Shown: positions 41,355 to 59,384, counted from the stretch's first letter. The stretch: 64,000 nucleotides of DNA from Deinococcus depolymerans (GCF_039522025.1 NZ_BAAADB010000011.1:102573-166572), one strand, 5' to 3'. Notes: a model not told the origin generated them from the letters alone. Numbers and translations are program-made.

Positions 41355-42586
41355 AAAAAGTCCTGTTGATCGCCGCCGCCCTCGCCGTCACCACCAGCGC
41401 CTCCGCTGCTGGCAAGCTGGAGATCTTCTCCTGGTGGTCCGGCGATGAAGGTCCCGCCCTCGAAGCCCTGATCAAGATCTACAAGGCCAAGTACCCCTCG
41501 GTCACCGTGGACAACGCCACCGTTTCCGGCGGGGCCGGCACCAACGCCAAGGCCGTCCTGAAGACCCGCATGCTGGGCGGCACGCCCCCCGACTCCTTCC
41601 AGGCGCACGCCGGCCAGGAACTCATCGGCACCTGGGTCGTCGCCGGGCGCATGGAAGACCTGAGCGGCCTGTTCAAGAGCGAAGGCTTCGACAAGGTGTT
41701 CCCCAAGGACCTGATCAGGCTGATCAGCCAGGGCGGCAAGATCTGGAGCGTGCCCGTCAACGTGCACCGCAGCAACGTCATGTGGTACAACCCCGCCAAG
41801 CTGAAGGCCTGGGGCGTCACCGCACCCAAGACCTGGCCCGAATTCATCAAGACCTGCTCCACCCTGAAAGCCAAGGGCGTGGCCGCGCCACTGGTCGTCG
41901 GTGAGAACTGGACCCAGCAGCACCTCTGGGAGAGCGTCATGATCGGCACGCTCGGCGCGCAGGGCTGGGAGAACCTCTGGTCCGGCAAGATGAAGTTCAC
42001 GGACCCCAGGGTCGTGGGTGCGTTCACCACCTTCGGCAAGGTCATGGACTGCGCCAACAAGGACGCCTCGGGCCTCAGCTGGCAGCAGGCCAGTGACCGC
42101 ATCATCGACGGCACCAGCGCCTTCAACGTCATGGGCGACTGGGCCGCCGGGTACTTCACGACCACCAAGAAACTCGCCCCGAACACCGGCTTCGGCTGGG
42201 CGCCCGCCCCCGGCACCACCAAGACCTTCGTGATGCTCGCCGACTCCTTCGGCCTGCCCAAGGGCGCCAAGGACCGCACGGAAGCCCTGAACTGGCTGAA
42301 AGTCCTGGGCAGCAAGGCCGGACAGGACGCCTTCAACCCCCTGAAAGGCTCCATCGCCGCGCGCACCGACAGCGACCTGAGCAAGTACAACACCTACAGC
42401 CAGAGCGCCGCCAGGGACTGGAAGAGCAACAAGATCGTCGGCAGCCTCGTGCACGGCGCCGTCGCGCCCGAAAGCTTCACCAGCGCCTTCGGGGCCGTGA
42501 TCGACCAGTTCGTCGCGAGCAAGAACAGCGCCGCCGCGGCCGCCGCCGCGCAGCAGCTGGCCGTCCGCGCCGGCATCAGCAAGTAA
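41351..42586 (+). CDS. Sugar ABC transporter substrate-binding protein (glucose/mannose type)
   Basis: A 411-residue exported binding protein. Signal peptide [20 protein letters not shown], mature start [20 protein letters not shown]. Segments such as [60 protein letters not shown] and [12 protein letters not shown] closely follow the Thermus thermophilus glucose/galactose/mannose-binding protein as I remember it, including tryptophans that stack on the hexose. GGAGG lies 6 nt before the ATG. It overlaps the ROK gene by 4 bp. A hairpin 10 nt after its stop probably raises its level relative to the permeases. Confidence 0.92.
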   Translation: MKKVLLIAAALAVTTSASAAGKLEIFSWWSGDEGPALEALIKIYKAKYPSVTVDNATVSGGAGTNAKAVLKTRMLGGTPPDSFQAHAGQELIGTWVVAGRMEDLSGLFKSEGFDKVFPKDLIRLISQGGKIWSVPVNVHRSNVMWYNPAKLKAWGVTAPKTWPEFIKTCSTLKAKGVAAPLVVGENWTQQHLWESVMIGTLGAQGWENLWSGKMKFTDPRVVGAFTTFGKVMDCANKDASGLSWQQASDRIIDGTSAFNVMGDWAAGYFTTTKKLAPNTGFGWAPAPGTTKTFVMLADSFGLPKGAKDRTEALNWLKVLGSKAGQDAFNPLKGSIAARTDSDLSKYNTYSQSAARDWKSNKIVGSLVHGAVAPESFTSAFGAVIDQFVASKNSAAAAAAAQQLAVRAGISK

Positions 42587-42595
42587 CCCGCCCGT

Positions 42596-42620
42596 CCGGG
42601 CCCCCACACCGGGGGCCCGG
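42596..42620 (+). terminator. Hairpin between binding-protein and permease genes
   Basis: CCGGGCCCCC-ACACC-GGGGGCCCGG, a 10-bp perfect GC stem with a 5-nt loop. Its position inside the operon suggests partial termination or 3'-end protection of the binding-protein mRNA. Confidence 0.55.
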
Positions 42621-42750
42621 GCCGGATGCGGATCACGGTTCCCCAGCTGTCTGTGGGTTGTGGGTTTCAGGTCACGCGGGAACACGCCCGCCCCCTGAGC
42701 CCGCAGCCCACACCCCTTGGGGCCGGCCGCGCAGTCCCTGCCCCGGAACG

Positions 42751-42760
42751 GAAGCGCTTC
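42751..42760 (+). promoter_or_regulatory. Possible LacI/CRE-like palindrome
   Basis: GAAGCGCTTC is a perfect 10-bp palindrome with the AAGCGCTT core favoured by LacI-family regulators. It lies in the 294-bp gap before the permease gene. One short site only, so weak evidence. Confidence 0.25.
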
Positions 42761-42880
42761 AGCACGGCGCGCGGCCGGTCACGTGTCACGATCATGTCAC
42801 CAGCGGTCAGGACGCCCCGCCCCACCCTGTTCACTGGCAGGCACGGCCAGCCCCGGACCCGCCAGAAAGGAGGCCCGATT

Positions 42881-44001
<1,121 letters not shown>

Positions 44002-44005
<4 letters not shown>

Positions 44006-44868
44006 CCAGCGCCCCCGCCAAGGCCGTCCCGGCCCCCACCACCCCCCGCAAACCCGTCCAGCCCGGCCGGATCCTCATGTACGCCCTGCTGGTCGTGGCC
44101 GCCCTGTTCTTCCTGGTGCCGGTGTACCTGCTGTTCGCCACCGCCCTGAAAAGCCCGGACGCCATCAACCTCGCCACCACCTGGCACTGGCCGGCCGCGC
44201 TGAACTGGGCCAGTTTCGGTGAGGCGTGGGGCAAGATCGGCGGGAACATGCTCAACAGCCTGTTCCTGGCGGTGGTCGCCACGCTGCTCAGCGCCCTGCT
44301 GGGCAGCCTGAACGGGTACGCCCTGAGCAAGTGGAAGTTCCGCGGGGCGAACACCCTGTTCGCGCTGATGCTGTTCGGGATGTTCATCCCGTACCAGGCG
44401 GTGCTGATCCCGCTGTTCCAGTTCATCAAGTCCATCGGCCTGTACGGCAGCATCTGGGGCCTGATCCTGGCGCACGTCGTGTACGGCATTCCCATCACCA
44501 CGCTGATCTTCCGGAACTTCTACGCCGACGTGCCCGACGCGCTCGTCGAGGCCGCCACCATCGACGGCGCGGGCTTCTGGAGCATCTACCGCCTGGTGAT
44601 CTTCCCGATCAGCATTCCCGGCTTCGTGGTCGTGATCATCTGGCAGTTCACGCAGGTCTGGAACGAATTCCTGTTCGCCGCCACCCTGACGAACACGACC
44701 TCTCAGCCTGTCACGTACGCCCTGTCGCAACTGGCGGGCGGGCAGGCGGTCAGCTGGAACCTGCCGATGGCCGGCGCGATCCTGGCGGCGCTGCCCACCC
44801 TGCTGGTGTACATCCTGCTGGGCCGGTACTTCGTGCGCGGCCTGCTGGCCGGGTCCGTCAAGGGCTGA
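44002..44868 (+). CDS. Sugar ABC transporter permease, MalG type
   Basis: A 288-residue second permease. A Pro/Ala-rich cytosolic tail (1-22) precedes six helices starting [20 protein letters not shown]. The MalG-like segment [20 protein letters not shown] and the EAA loop [21 protein letters not shown] are clear. The ATG overlaps the upstream stop, so the two permeases are coupled for equal production. It is the last gene of the ROK operon, and its TGA is the first part of a tandem repeat pair that may terminate transcription. Confidence 0.92.
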
Positions 44869-45024
44869 TACGGACTCCGATTGAATGGCTGACAAAGCCG
44901 TTCAATCCGAGCGGATGCGGCTCGGAGAGCTGCTCCGCAGAGGAGGAGCTGGGCGGGTTCCGGACGTGGAGTTGACAGATCGGTGGTGTTCCGATCTGTC
45001 AGCGAAACAAACGGCAGTCCGTAT
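44868..45024 (+). repeat. 150-bp repeat, forward full copy
   Basis: ATACGGACTCCG to CAGTCCGTAT. Hairpin A GATTGAATGGCT / AGCCGTTCAATC. Hairpin B is the strongest seen, TGACAGATCGG / CCGATCTGTCA, with both arms changed relative to other copies. Left end coincides with the permease TGA. Confidence 0.9.
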
Positions 45025-45026
45025 CA

Positions 45027-45185
45027 CACGGACTGCCGATGGAACGGTCTACCGAAACCGTTCCATCGGGGCGGATGCGACCCGGAGCGCTGCCCCGCAG
45101 AGGAGGAGCCCAACGGACGGACGGGTGTGGAGCGGGCAACCCGGCGCTGTTCCGGGGTGTTCATGAAACGGACGGCAGTCCGCAT
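45027..45185 (+). repeat. 150-bp repeat, second forward copy in tandem
   Basis: Begins ACACGGACTGCCGATGGAAC and ends GGCAGTCCGCAT. Hairpin A is GATGGAACGGT / ACCGTTCCATC, again with paired substitutions. A further hairpin CGCATCCGCC (45181-45190) / GGCGGATGCG (45197-45206) overlaps the right end. Confidence 0.85.
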
Positions 45186-45381
45186 CCGCCAGCCCGGGCG
45201 GATGCGCGTGGGCGGCAAGCGGATTCCGGCATGTCGACGGGGCGCGGCGCCGCGCACCCACGGGCCACTGCGTTCCCACCACGCGGGGCGGTGCGGGGGA
45301 CGCCGGCAGCCCGGGCGGAGCGGCACCTGTGGTTTACGCACGGCCGGCCGCGAGGCACGCGGGGTACACTCAGGGCACTTC

Positions 45382-46530
45382 ATGACGACTACAGAGACCC
45401 TGAACGTGTTCGTCGTCGCCGCGGACCCCGACCGCGCGCTTCAGCTGCGGCCGCTGCTTCCGCGGGCCGCCGTGCATCACATTCCGGACGCGGAAACGCT
45501 GCTGCGCGAGTCGCACGTGACCGTCCCGGACGTGGCGCTGCTGCACACCAGCACGCCCGGCGTGCCGCTGCATCAGGTGCTGCCCATGCTGCGCCAGCGT
45601 GCCGAGCTGGCCGGAACGCAGTGGCTGGCGGTGGGCACGCAGGGGCTGGGAGAGATGCTGGCCGCCGGTGCGGACGCCCTGATCAGTGACGGCACGCCGT
45701 CCGAGGCGCTGGCGCTGCAGGTGCGGACCATGCTGGGGCGCGCGCAACAGCACCGTGAAGCGCAGGGGCGCGTGACGTCCCTGCAGCGCCGCATGGACAC
45801 CTGGGAGCACGAGGAGCGGGTGCGTGACCAGCTGGTGCACATGCTGGTCCACGATCTGAAGAACCCCATTGCGGCCGTGATGGGCCTGCTGGAAATCGTG
45901 CAGGAGGACCCGCGCGTGCCCGAGGACAACCGCGAACTGCTGAAAGTCGCGCGGGACGAGACGCAGCACCTGCTGCACCTCGCGGTGAACATGCTCGACG
46001 TGCGCAAGATCCAGGCAGGCAAGATGAACCTGAAACGTGAACTGATGTTCACGCCGATGTTCCGCGAGGTGATCGAGCAGGCGCGCGGGGACGTGGGCAG
46101 CGGCCTGCGGGAACGCCACGTGCGGGTGGAGATCGAGCCGGACCTGAGTCCCGCGAGTGCCGACCCGGAAATCCTGCGCCGGGTGCTGGCGAACCTGATC
46201 AGCAACGCGCTGAAGCACACCACGACCGGCGGCGTGATCACCATCCTGGTGCGGGGCATTCCGGACGGCGTGCAGGTCCTGGTGCGCGACGATGGCGAGG
46301 GCATCCCGGCCGATGACATCCCGAACCTGTTCGCGGCGTTCGAGCAGTCCCGCCTGACCCTGCACGGGCGGTTCGATACCGGGATGGGACTGGCGTTCTG
46401 CAAGCTGGCGGTCGAGGAGCACGGAGGGACGATCCGGGTGGAATCCGAGCGGGGCAAGGGCGCGACGTTCATCTTCACGCTGCCGTTCGCGCAGGACAAC
46501 GAGGACGACGATTTCGTGGAACTGGTGTAA
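45382..46530 (+). CDS. Histidine kinase with degenerate N-terminal receiver domain
   Basis: A 382-residue soluble kinase. Residues 1-120 have a CheY-like pattern ([50 protein letters not shown]), but the phospho-acceptor Asp is His55. After a coiled linker, the H-box is [16 protein letters not shown] (His157), followed by N-box [14 protein letters not shown]1 DDGEGIP, F-box-like [10 protein letters not shown] and G2 [16 protein letters not shown]. No transmembrane segments, so it senses an internal signal or a partner. No response regulator is adjacent. TACACT at 45365-45370 lies 11 nt before the ATG. Confidence 0.88.
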   Translation: MTTTETLNVFVVAADPDRALQLRPLLPRAAVHHIPDAETLLRESHVTVPDVALLHTSTPGVPLHQVLPMLRQRAELAGTQWLAVGTQGLGEMLAAGADALISDGTPSEALALQVRTMLGRAQQHREAQGRVTSLQRRMDTWEHEERVRDQLVHMLVHDLKNPIAAVMGLLEIVQEDPRVPEDNRELLKVARDETQHLLHLAVNMLDVRKIQAGKMNLKRELMFTPMFREVIEQARGDVGSGLRERHVRVEIEPDLSPASADPEILRRVLANLISNALKHTTTGGVITILVRGIPDGVQVLVRDDGEGIPADDIPNLFAAFEQSRLTLHGRFDTGMGLAFCKLAVEEHGGTIRVESERGKGATFIFTLPFAQDNEDDDFVELV

Positions 46531-46553
46531 TCGGGTAGGGGGGAGGCGGCTGC

Positions 46554-47197
46554 TCAGGGCACCTCGGCCAGGGCTGGACCACCGGCGTGCAGGTCGATGT
46601 CCAGGCCCGCGCCGAGCTGAGATCCTCCCGCCCGATCGGCACGCCCCACAGCTGTTCCGCGTAACCGCGGTACCCGACCGTCACGTTGACGTCGCAGGTG
46701 GCTCCCAGCGCCCGGATGCGCGGCGCGGCCCCCTGCGTCAGGTCCAGCAGTCGCGTCAGCTTGTCCTCGAACTCGCCGGGGTGGTCACCTTCGGGGCAGA
46801 GGGTCCAGCGGGTGAACGTCCGGCGTGATGGGCTGAAGCCGGGTCGTGTCCATTCGTCCCCGACACTCCAGGCGTCCGTGGGGTCCAGCCCGGTGGCACG
46901 GGTGATGTCGTCGGGGCCGAGCGTCTCGCTGACGATGGACAGCGCCACCCGTGCGCGCGCTGAAGCTCGCGTGCCCAGAATCTCCCAGCCGTCCGGTGTG
47001 GCGCGCACCATGACCACCAGGAAATAGTCCTCGTCCTGCGGCCTGAAGTGCACCTGATGCACGTCACCGTCCAGCAGGACGCCGTGAACGCGCGGTTCGC
47101 CGTCGGTGTGTTCGAGAACGTGCGCGGCGAAGAACTGGGTGGTGGGCTGATTGTGGCTGCGTGTCGTGTGAACCGTGATAAAACAGGGGCGTACCAA
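46554..47197 (-). pseudogene. DUF4279-like gene with a frameshift near its 3' end
   Basis: The minus-strand frame reads [28 protein letters not shown], and [12 protein letters not shown], then CDVNVTVGYRGYAEQLWGVP, the core pattern of DUF4279 immunity-like proteins. After IGREDL the frame runs into unrelated sequence and past the end of the kinase gene. A -1 shift near 46605-46625 restores QLGAGLDIDLHAGGPALAEV and a stop at 46554, the C-terminus expected for the family. This fits a one-base deletion or a sequencing error. The start is uncertain: the only start-like codon of the open frame is TTG at 47197. Convergent with the kinase. Confidence 0.6.
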
Positions 47198-47274
47198 CAG
47201 TTTGGAAGTGCAGTTCGTTTCAGGACTTCTCTTTTTTTCCAGATCCTAGTGCCGTTTTTCACGAGCAGTGCGGA

Positions 47275-47670
47275 GTGAAGGGCGGCGCAGATGCAGAAAG
47301 GAGACCGACCATCGAATACGCCAACTTCGTCATCATGCTGCTCGTCGCGCTCGGCATCGGCATCATCGCCGTCATCGCCAGCGCCCTCCTCGGCCCCAAG
47401 AAGGGCAGCCGCGCCAAACTCATGGCCTACGAAAGCGGCAACGACCCCGAACACGGCGGCGTCGGCACCGGCCAGCGGTTCCCGGTGCACTTCTACCTCG
47501 TCGCCATGCTGTTCATCGTCTTCGACATCGAAACCGCCTTCTTCTACCCGCTGGCCGTCGCCTACCAGAAACTCATCCCCTTCGCCTTCTTCGAGGCCAT
47601 CACCTTCGTGCTGCTGCTGCTCGTCGGGTACGTCTACGTGCTGAAGAAGAAGGTGCTGGAATGGGCCTGA
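47275..47670 (+). CDS. nuoA: NADH-quinone oxidoreductase subunit A
   Basis: Small membrane subunit of complex I near the quinone site. Three helices are visible: [42 protein letters not shown] and [18 protein letters not shown], with the conserved loop [11 protein letters not shown] and acidic [11 protein letters not shown]. The canonical start in frame is GTG at 47275 (131 aa), but a perfect AAAGGAG lies 7 nt before ATC at 47311, which would give 119 residues matching the family N-terminus. First gene of the 14-gene nuo operon. The 100 bp upstream are unusually AT-rich (T-tracts) and may hold the operon promoter. Confidence 0.92.
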   Translation: MKGGADAERRPTIEYANFVIMLLVALGIGIIAVIASALLGPKKGSRAKLMAYESGNDPEHGGVGTGQRFPVHFYLVAMLFIVFDIETAFFYPLAVAYQKLIPFAFFEAITFVLLLLVGYVYVLKKKVLEWA

Positions 47671-47688
47671 CGCACGCAGAAAGCAGAA

Positions 47689-47742
47689 GGCAGATGGCTG
47701 ATGGCCTGAAGACTGCGGGCTATCTGCCATCAGCCATCTGCC
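47689..47742 (+). repeat. 17-bp hairpin in the nuoA-nuoB spacer
   Basis: GGCAGATGGCTGATGGC (47689-47705) pairs perfectly with GCCATCAGCCATCTGCC (47726-47742). The words GCAGAAGGCAGATGGC recur in the nuoF-nuoG spacer. It might attenuate or process the operon mRNA. Confidence 0.65.
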
Positions 47743-47767
47743 ATTGGCCCCAACCGGAGGTCGTCCC

Positions 47768-48304
47768 ATGCCGCTAAAGGAACTGTTCGAGAAGGACTGG
47801 CAGGAACTGGAATCCGAGGGCATCCTGTTCTCCAGCCTGGAGAAGCTGGTCGCGTGGGGGCGCAGCAACAGCCTGTGGCCCGCGACATTCGGGCTGGCGT
47901 GCTGCGCCATCGAGATGATGAGCTCCACCGACGGCCGCAACGACCTCGCCCGCTTCGGCAGCGAGGTGTTCCGCGCCTCTCCCCGGCAGGCGGACGTGAT
48001 GATCGTCGCCGGCCGCCTGAGCAAGAAGATGGCCCCGGTCATGCGCCGCGTGTACGACCAGATGCCCGACCCCAAATGGGTGATCAGCATGGGCGCCTGC
48101 GCCAGTTCGGGCGGCATGTTCAACAACTACGCCATCGTGCAGAACGTCGACAGCGTGGTCCCCGTGGACATCTTCGTGCCCGGCTGCCCCCCGCGCCCGG
48201 AGGCGCTGATCTACGCCGTGATGCAGTTGCAGAAGAAGGTGCGCGGCGAGGCCTTCGACCAGTTGGGCCATCAGCTGCCCATGGTGGACGCATGGACCCG
48301 CTGA
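47768..48304 (+). CDS. nuoB: NADH-quinone oxidoreductase subunit B
   Basis: Carries the terminal [4Fe-4S] cluster N2 that reduces quinone. The 178-residue protein has the tandem-Cys motif [11 protein letters not shown], then [10 protein letters not shown] and [12 protein letters not shown], supplying all four ligands. The ATG at 47768 follows GGAGG by 7 nt. nuoC starts 13 bp before its stop, so the two are coupled. In Thermus this is Nqo6. Confidence 0.96.
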   Translation: MPLKELFEKDWQELESEGILFSSLEKLVAWGRSNSLWPATFGLACCAIEMMSSTDGRNDLARFGSEVFRASPRQADVMIVAGRLSKKMAPVMRRVYDQMPDPKWVISMGACASSGGMFNNYAIVQNVDSVVPVDIFVPGCPPRPEALIYAVMQLQKKVRGEAFDQLGHQLPMVDAWTR

Positions 48305-49029
48305 AACCCGCAGACGCGAAACCCATGGGCCGCGAGGGCGTCGCGCAGTCCAGCACCAGCGCCGCGCCGGTCGTCACGCCCGCTGCCGCACCTGCACCCG
48401 CTGCGTCCGCTCCGGCCGCGCCCAGCCGCGACGTGACGAGCCGCGACGTGACCGGCCTGATCGCCGAACTGGGCCTGACCGAGGACCACGCCGCCGAACC
48501 CACCGCCCTCGTCACGCCCGGCGACCTGCTGCGCGTGGCCCACGCCCTCAGGGAACGCGGCTTCATGCTGATGGACACCGTCGGCCTGGACTACAGCACC
48601 TACACGCAGCCCCGCCCCAAACGCTTCGCGGTCCTGCACAACCTCTACCACCCGCGCGACCACCGAAGGGTGTTCCTGCGCGTGTGGCTGGACGACGGCG
48701 AGACCCTGCCCAGCCTGTACCCGGTCTGGCGCGCCGCGAACTACCTGGAACGCGAGGTGTACGACCTGATGGGCGTCACCTTCACCGGGCACCCCGACCT
48801 GCGCAAGGTCCTCACGCCCGACGACCTCGAAGGACACCCGCTGCGCAAGGACTTCCCGCTGGGCGAGACGCCCACCCTGTTCCGCGACGGCCGGTTCCTG
48901 GATCCCGCCGCCTTCCGCGCCGGCCTGACCGGACGCGACGCGGGCCTCACCGGCTACCGCGGCGAACTCCGACGCGGCCGGGGCGACGACCGCACGCCGC
49001 CCGTCATGCCGGAAGGAGGCCCCAAGTGA
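48292..49029 (+). CDS. nuoC: NADH-quinone oxidoreductase subunit C
   Basis: Peripheral-arm subunit (30 kDa family, 245 aa). An Ala/Pro-rich N-terminal extension of about 50 residues precedes the conserved domain: [42 protein letters not shown] and the signature [26 protein letters not shown]. The ATG lies inside the nuoB coding end. It is separate from nuoD, unlike the fused NuoCD of enterobacteria. A 103-bp spacer follows. Confidence 0.94.
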   Translation: MDPLKPADAKPMGREGVAQSSTSAAPVVTPAAAPAPAASAPAAPSRDVTSRDVTGLIAELGLTEDHAAEPTALVTPGDLLRVAHALRERGFMLMDTVGLDYSTYTQPRPKRFAVLHNLYHPRDHRRVFLRVWLDDGETLPSLYPVWRAANYLEREVYDLMGVTFTGHPDLRKVLTPDDLEGHPLRKDFPLGETPTLFRDGRFLDPAAFRAGLTGRDAGLTGYRGELRRGRGDDRTPPVMPEGGPK

Positions 49030-49132
49030 TGTCGATACTCGACAGGAACAGGGTGATGGAACAGGCCCGCGAGGTCATGCCGTCCTCCATCAACCGTCCC
49101 CCTTCAATCCTGCCCCTCACCGGAGGTGCGCC

Positions 49133-50338
49133 GTGACCACCGCCCCCGAACGCCCCGCCGCAGGGCAGATGCACACGCAGATCATGAGCCTGAACGTCGG
49201 CCCGCAGCACCCCAGCACGCACGGCGTGCTGCGGCTCGTGGTGGACATGGACGGCGAGTACGTCGTGAAGGTCACCCCGCACATGGGCTACCTGCACACC
49301 GGCTTCGAGAAGACCTTCGAGAACCGCACGTACCAGCAGGGCGTCACGTACGCCCCCCGCACCGACTACCTGCACTGCTTCGGGCATGAACTCGCGTACG
49401 TCCTGAGTGTCGAGAAACTCCTCGGGGCGGACGTGCCCGAACGCGCCACCACGGTGCGCGTCATCCTGCACGAACTCGGGCGCATGCACAGTCACCTCGT
49501 GTTCGTCGGGACCGGCCTGCTGGACCTCGGGGCCATCACGCCGTTCTTCTACGCCTTCCGCGAGAAAGAAGCCCTCCAGGACCTGTTCGAGGCGGTGTGC
49601 GGGTACCGCATGAACCAGGGGTACTTCCGCGTGGGTGGCCTCAGCCGCGACATCCCGGACGACTGGGCGCCCCGCGTCGAGAAGTTCCTCGACCAGATGG
49701 AACGCGGCGTCGCCGAGTACACCACGCTGTTCGCGCAGAACCCCATCTTCCTCGACCGCGCCAGGGGCGTGGGCGTCATCCCGCCCGAGGTCGCCCTCGA
49801 TCTGGGTCTGACCGGACCCAACCTGCGTGCCAGCGGCGTGCCCCTCGACCACCGCAAGGACAACCCCTACTGCGGCTACGAGAGTTACGACTTCAACGTT
49901 ATCACCAGCACCGACGGTGACAGTCTGGCGCGGTTCAACATGCGCCTCCTCGAATTCGGCGAGAGCATCAGGATCGTCCGCCAGGCCCTGAAACGCCTGA
50001 AGCCCGGCCCGGTCAAGGACCCCAACCGCAAGATCAGCCTCCCACCCCGCCACGAACTCGAAACGAGCATGGAAGCCGTCATTCACCACTTCAAACTCGT
50101 CACCGAGGGCTTCCACCCGCCCCTCGGTGAGGTGTACGTCCCGGTCGAGAGTGCGCGCGGCGAGGTCGGGTACTACATCGTGTCCGACGGCGGCTCCATG
50201 CCGTACCGCGTGAAGATCCGGGCGCCCAGCTTCGTGAACCTCCAGGCGCTGGAGTACGCCTGCGTCGGCGCGCAGTTCGCGGACCTCATCACGATCCTCG
50301 CCACCATCGACCCCGTGCTGGGCGACGTGGACCGCTGA
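49133..50338 (+). CDS. nuoD: NADH-quinone oxidoreductase subunit D
   Basis: The 49-kDa subunit (401 aa) that forms the quinone-binding cavity with NuoB. Conserved segments include [37 protein letters not shown] and [19 protein letters not shown], with His and Tyr positions of the quinone site, and a C-terminal [21 protein letters not shown] and [21 protein letters not shown] start with CGGAGGT upstream. Thermus equivalent Nqo4. Confidence 0.96.
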   Translation: MTTAPERPAAGQMHTQIMSLNVGPQHPSTHGVLRLVVDMDGEYVVKVTPHMGYLHTGFEKTFENRTYQQGVTYAPRTDYLHCFGHELAYVLSVEKLLGADVPERATTVRVILHELGRMHSHLVFVGTGLLDLGAITPFFYAFREKEALQDLFEAVCGYRMNQGYFRVGGLSRDIPDDWAPRVEKFLDQMERGVAEYTTLFAQNPIFLDRARGVGVIPPEVALDLGLTGPNLRASGVPLDHRKDNPYCGYESYDFNVITSTDGDSLARFNMRLLEFGESIRIVRQALKRLKPGPVKDPNRKISLPPRHELETSMEAVIHHFKLVTEGFHPPLGEVYVPVESARGEVGYYIVSDGGSMPYRVKIRAPSFVNLQALEYACVGAQFADLITILATIDPVLGDVDR

Positions 50339-50384
50339 GCCGGGCCGGTTCCCGACGTTCTCTCAATCAAGGAGTGCAGCCAAT

Positions 50385-50995
50385 TTGAGTTACTTCGCTG
50401 AGAAACAACCACTGGTGGCGGATATCTTCAGCCGTTACCCGGATTCGCCGCAGGGCCGCCGCTCGGCGCTGATGCCGCTGCTGCGTGAGGTGCAGGACGC
50501 CGAGGGGTTCGTGTCCGAATCTCGCATGGCCGAGATCGCCGCATTGTGCGGCACGACGGCGACCGAGGTGCGTTCGGTGATGAGCTTCTACTCCACGTAC
50601 CACACGCTCCCCACGGGCAAATACCACCTGCAGGTGTGCAGCACGCTGATGTGCGCGCTGGCCGGGTCGGACGAGCTGTGGGATCACCTCGTGGAGACGC
50701 TGGACGTGCAGCCGGGCGAGGTCAGCGCGGACGGGCGGTTCAGCGTGCAGAAGGTCGAGTGCCTGGGCTCGTGCGGCACCGCGCCGATGATGCAGATCAA
50801 CGACGACGGGTACTACGAGAACGTGGGGCCGTCGAAGTGCGCGCGGATTCTGGCGTCGCTGCGAAACGACCTGCAGCCGCTGCCGGACAACCCGGTGCCG
50901 GTGACGGTGGGCGCGGACGGACGGCAGGTGCTGGCGACCGGGCAGGCGGTCGGGGCGAGCGTGACGGGCCTGCACCGCCTCCCGGGGGGTGAGGC

Positions 50996-50999
<4 letters not shown>
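50385..50999 (+). CDS. nuoE: NADH-quinone oxidoreductase subunit E
   Basis: The 24-kDa [2Fe-2S] (N1a) subunit. The 204-residue thioredoxin-like domain has ligands in [12 protein letters not shown] and [17 protein letters not shown] (C-x4-C ... C-x3-C). The start is TTG at 50385, with AAGGAG 10 nt upstream and no ATG or GTG nearby that gives the conserved helix ([19 protein letters not shown]). A C-terminal tail of about 40 residues extends past the core. It overlaps nuoF by 4 bp (GTGA). Confidence 0.94.
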
Positions 51000-52339
<1,340 letters not shown>

Positions 52340-52357
52340 ACGGGCAGATGGCATACG

Positions 52358-52422
52358 GCAGAAGGCAGATGGCGCAGATGACGACGGATTTGATCCCTGG
52401 CCTTCAGCCTTCAGCCTTCTGC
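52358..52422 (+). repeat. Low-complexity hairpin in the nuoF-nuoG spacer
   Basis: GCAGAAGGC (52358-52366) pairs with GCCTTCTGC (52414-52422) across words such as GGCAGATGGCGCAGATG and GGCCTTCAGCCTTCAGCC. It shares GCAGAAGGCAGATGGC with the nuoA-nuoB spacer. Confidence 0.6.
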
Positions 52423-52442
52423 GCCGACCGAAGGGAGGCCCT

Positions 52443-55786
<3,344 letters not shown>

Positions 55787-55876
55787 TGCGGGGGTGCGCG
55801 GTGCTGGAGCCGCAGCCTGCCTCCCACCCACTGCCCACTTTCCACTCCCCGCTTCCCACCCACAAAGGAGCCAACC

Positions 55877-56413
55877 ATGGGCGTTCTTGAGATTGCCAGG
55901 GGCATGGGCGTCACGCTGGGGAAACTGTTCCAGAAACCCGTGACCGTCAGTTACCCCGAACAGCGCGCCACGCTGCAACCCCGTTTCCGTGGGCGGCACG
56001 TCCTGACCCGCCACCCCGGCACCGGACTGGAGAAATGCATCGGTTGCTCGCTGTGCGCCGCCGCCTGCCCCGCCTACGCCATCTACGTGGAGGCCGCCGA
56101 GAACGACCCGGCCAACCCCACCGCGCCCGGCGAACGCTACGCGAAGGTGTACGAGATCAACATGCTGCGCTGCATCTTCTGCGGCATGTGCGAGGAAGCC
56201 TGCCCGACCGGCGCGGTCGTCATGGGCAACGAGTTCGAGATGGCCGACTACCGCGCCGGCGATTTCGTGTACGCCAAGGAAGACATGCTGGTCGGCGTGA
56301 CCGGCAGCCTCCCGCAGCGCCGCGAGGCCGCCCGCAGCGGCAAACCCGTCCGGCTGGGCTTCCAGCTCGAAGGGCCGCCCCGCGCGGAACTGGAAGGAGT
56401 GACGTACCCGTGA
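55877..56413 (+). CDS. nuoI: NADH-quinone oxidoreductase subunit I
   Basis: Ferredoxin-like subunit (178 aa) with clusters N6a and N6b. Both C-x2-C-x2-C-x3-C-P motifs are complete: [20 protein letters not shown] and [20 protein letters not shown]. The N-terminal amphipathic helix [19 protein letters not shown] packs on the membrane arm. AAAGGAG lies before the ATG. Thermus equivalent Nqo9. Confidence 0.96.
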   Translation: MGVLEIARGMGVTLGKLFQKPVTVSYPEQRATLQPRFRGRHVLTRHPGTGLEKCIGCSLCAAACPAYAIYVEAAENDPANPTAPGERYAKVYEINMLRCIFCGMCEEACPTGAVVMGNEFEMADYRAGDFVYAKEDMLVGVTGSLPQRREAARSGKPVRLGFQLEGPPRAELEGVTYP

Positions 56414-56528
56414 GAGTCGATGGTCGATGGTTGAAAGTCGATGGTTGTCCTGCGCCCCGCGCCCCGCGCCCGGTGTGCCTCCCACTGCCTACTCCCCACA
56501 CCCCACTCCCCGTGGCCGGAGGCCGCGC
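56414..56528 (+). repeat. Low-complexity spacer between nuoI and nuoJ
   Basis: Three near-copies of GTCGATGGT (AGTCGATGGTCGATGGTTG) are followed by CGCCCCGCGCCCCGCGCCCGG and then C-rich words (CCCACTGCCTACTCCCC, CACCCCACTCCCC). The nuoH-nuoI spacer (55787-55876) has the related run CCCACTGCCCACTTTCCACT. No gene is present in either. Confidence 0.6.
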
Positions 56529-57149
56529 ATGATGCTGGCGTTCATCCTGCTGGGTGCGCTGGCGATCGTGGGCGGCGTGATCACCATTGCCGCGAAGAAC
56601 GCGGTGCACGCGTCGCTGGGGCTGGTGGGCACGCTGCTGTGCGTGGCGGGCCTGTTCGCCACGTTGAACGCGTCGTTCCTGGCGGCGACGCAGGTGATCG
56701 TGTACGCGGGCGCGGTGATGGTGCTGTTCCTGTTCGTGATCATGCTCCTGAACGCGAACCAGCCGGTCACGGAACGCGACCCGGTGCCGTACGTGCGGGA
56801 ACTCGCCGGGATCGGCGGGACGCTGCTGGCCGGGGCGTTCGTGGTGCTGGCCTTCACCTATAAAGACCCGCGCCCGCTGGCCGAGGGGGCCGGGGCGCTG
56901 CGCGGCGGGTCCGCGCTGGTGATGGGGGAGACCCTCCTGACGCGCTTCCTGCTGCCCTTCGAGGCGGTGAGCATCCTGCTGCTCGTGGCGATCGTGGGCG
57001 CGGTGGCGCTCGTGCAGCGCCCGGCCCCGCAGCCGGACGGCGTGCCGGACGAACTGGAGGAACCGGTGGGGGCCGCGCGTGAGGAGCGTGTGCCGGCGCC
57101 GCGCGTGGCGGCCCCGGCCCTCATGAGTGAAGGGGAGGTGCGTGCCTGA
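56529..57149 (+). CDS. nuoJ: NADH-quinone oxidoreductase subunit J
   Basis: Membrane subunit (206 aa) with five helices: [76 protein letters not shown] and [20 protein letters not shown]. The conserved [21 protein letters not shown] is the pi-bulge helix region. A charged C-terminal tail (about 165-206) is longer than needed for the fold. GGAGG lies 7 nt before the ATG at 56529. It overlaps nuoK (TGATG). Confidence 0.94.
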   Translation: MMLAFILLGALAIVGGVITIAAKNAVHASLGLVGTLLCVAGLFATLNASFLAATQVIVYAGAVMVLFLFVIMLLNANQPVTERDPVPYVRELAGIGGTLLAGAFVVLAFTYKDPRPLAEGAGALRGGSALVMGETLLTRFLLPFEAVSILLLVAIVGAVALVQRPAPQPDGVPDELEEPVGAAREERVPAPRVAAPALMSEGEVRA

Positions 57150-57451
57150 TGGTGCCCACCACCTTCTACCTGGGCCTGTCGGGCATCCTGTTCGCGCTGG
57201 GCATGATCGGCGTCCTGACGCGCCGCACCGCGATCATGGTGTTCCTGAGTGTGGAACTGATGCTGAACGCCGCGAACATCGCGCTGGTGGCGTTCGCGCG
57301 TTCCTGGGGCGACCCGACCGGTCAGACGGCCGTGTTCATCGTGATGACGCTGGCCGCCGCCGAGGTGGCGATCGGGCTGGCGATCATCGTCGCGATCTTC
57401 CGTAAACGCGAGACCACGAACGTGGACGATCTCGCCGCGTTGAAAGGCTGA
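57149..57451 (+). CDS. nuoK: NADH-quinone oxidoreductase subunit K
   Basis: Antiporter-like small subunit (100 aa, normal length). Three helices with the two proton-path glutamates: [19 protein letters not shown] and [18 protein letters not shown]. The ATG shares a base with nuoJ's stop. nuoL starts 10 bp later. Confidence 0.95.
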   Translation: MVPTTFYLGLSGILFALGMIGVLTRRTAIMVFLSVELMLNAANIALVAFARSWGDPTGQTAVFIVMTLAAAEVAIGLAIIVAIFRKRETTNVDDLAALKG

Positions 57452-57461
57452 GTGGCAACCT

Positions 57462-59380
<1,919 letters not shown>

Positions 59381-59384
<4 letters not shown>

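Noticed and set aside
45027..45381. Extension of the histidine kinase frame back to 44983
   Set aside because: The extra residues translate repeat sequence and a low-quality leader. [17 protein letters not shown] at 45382 matches the domain start.
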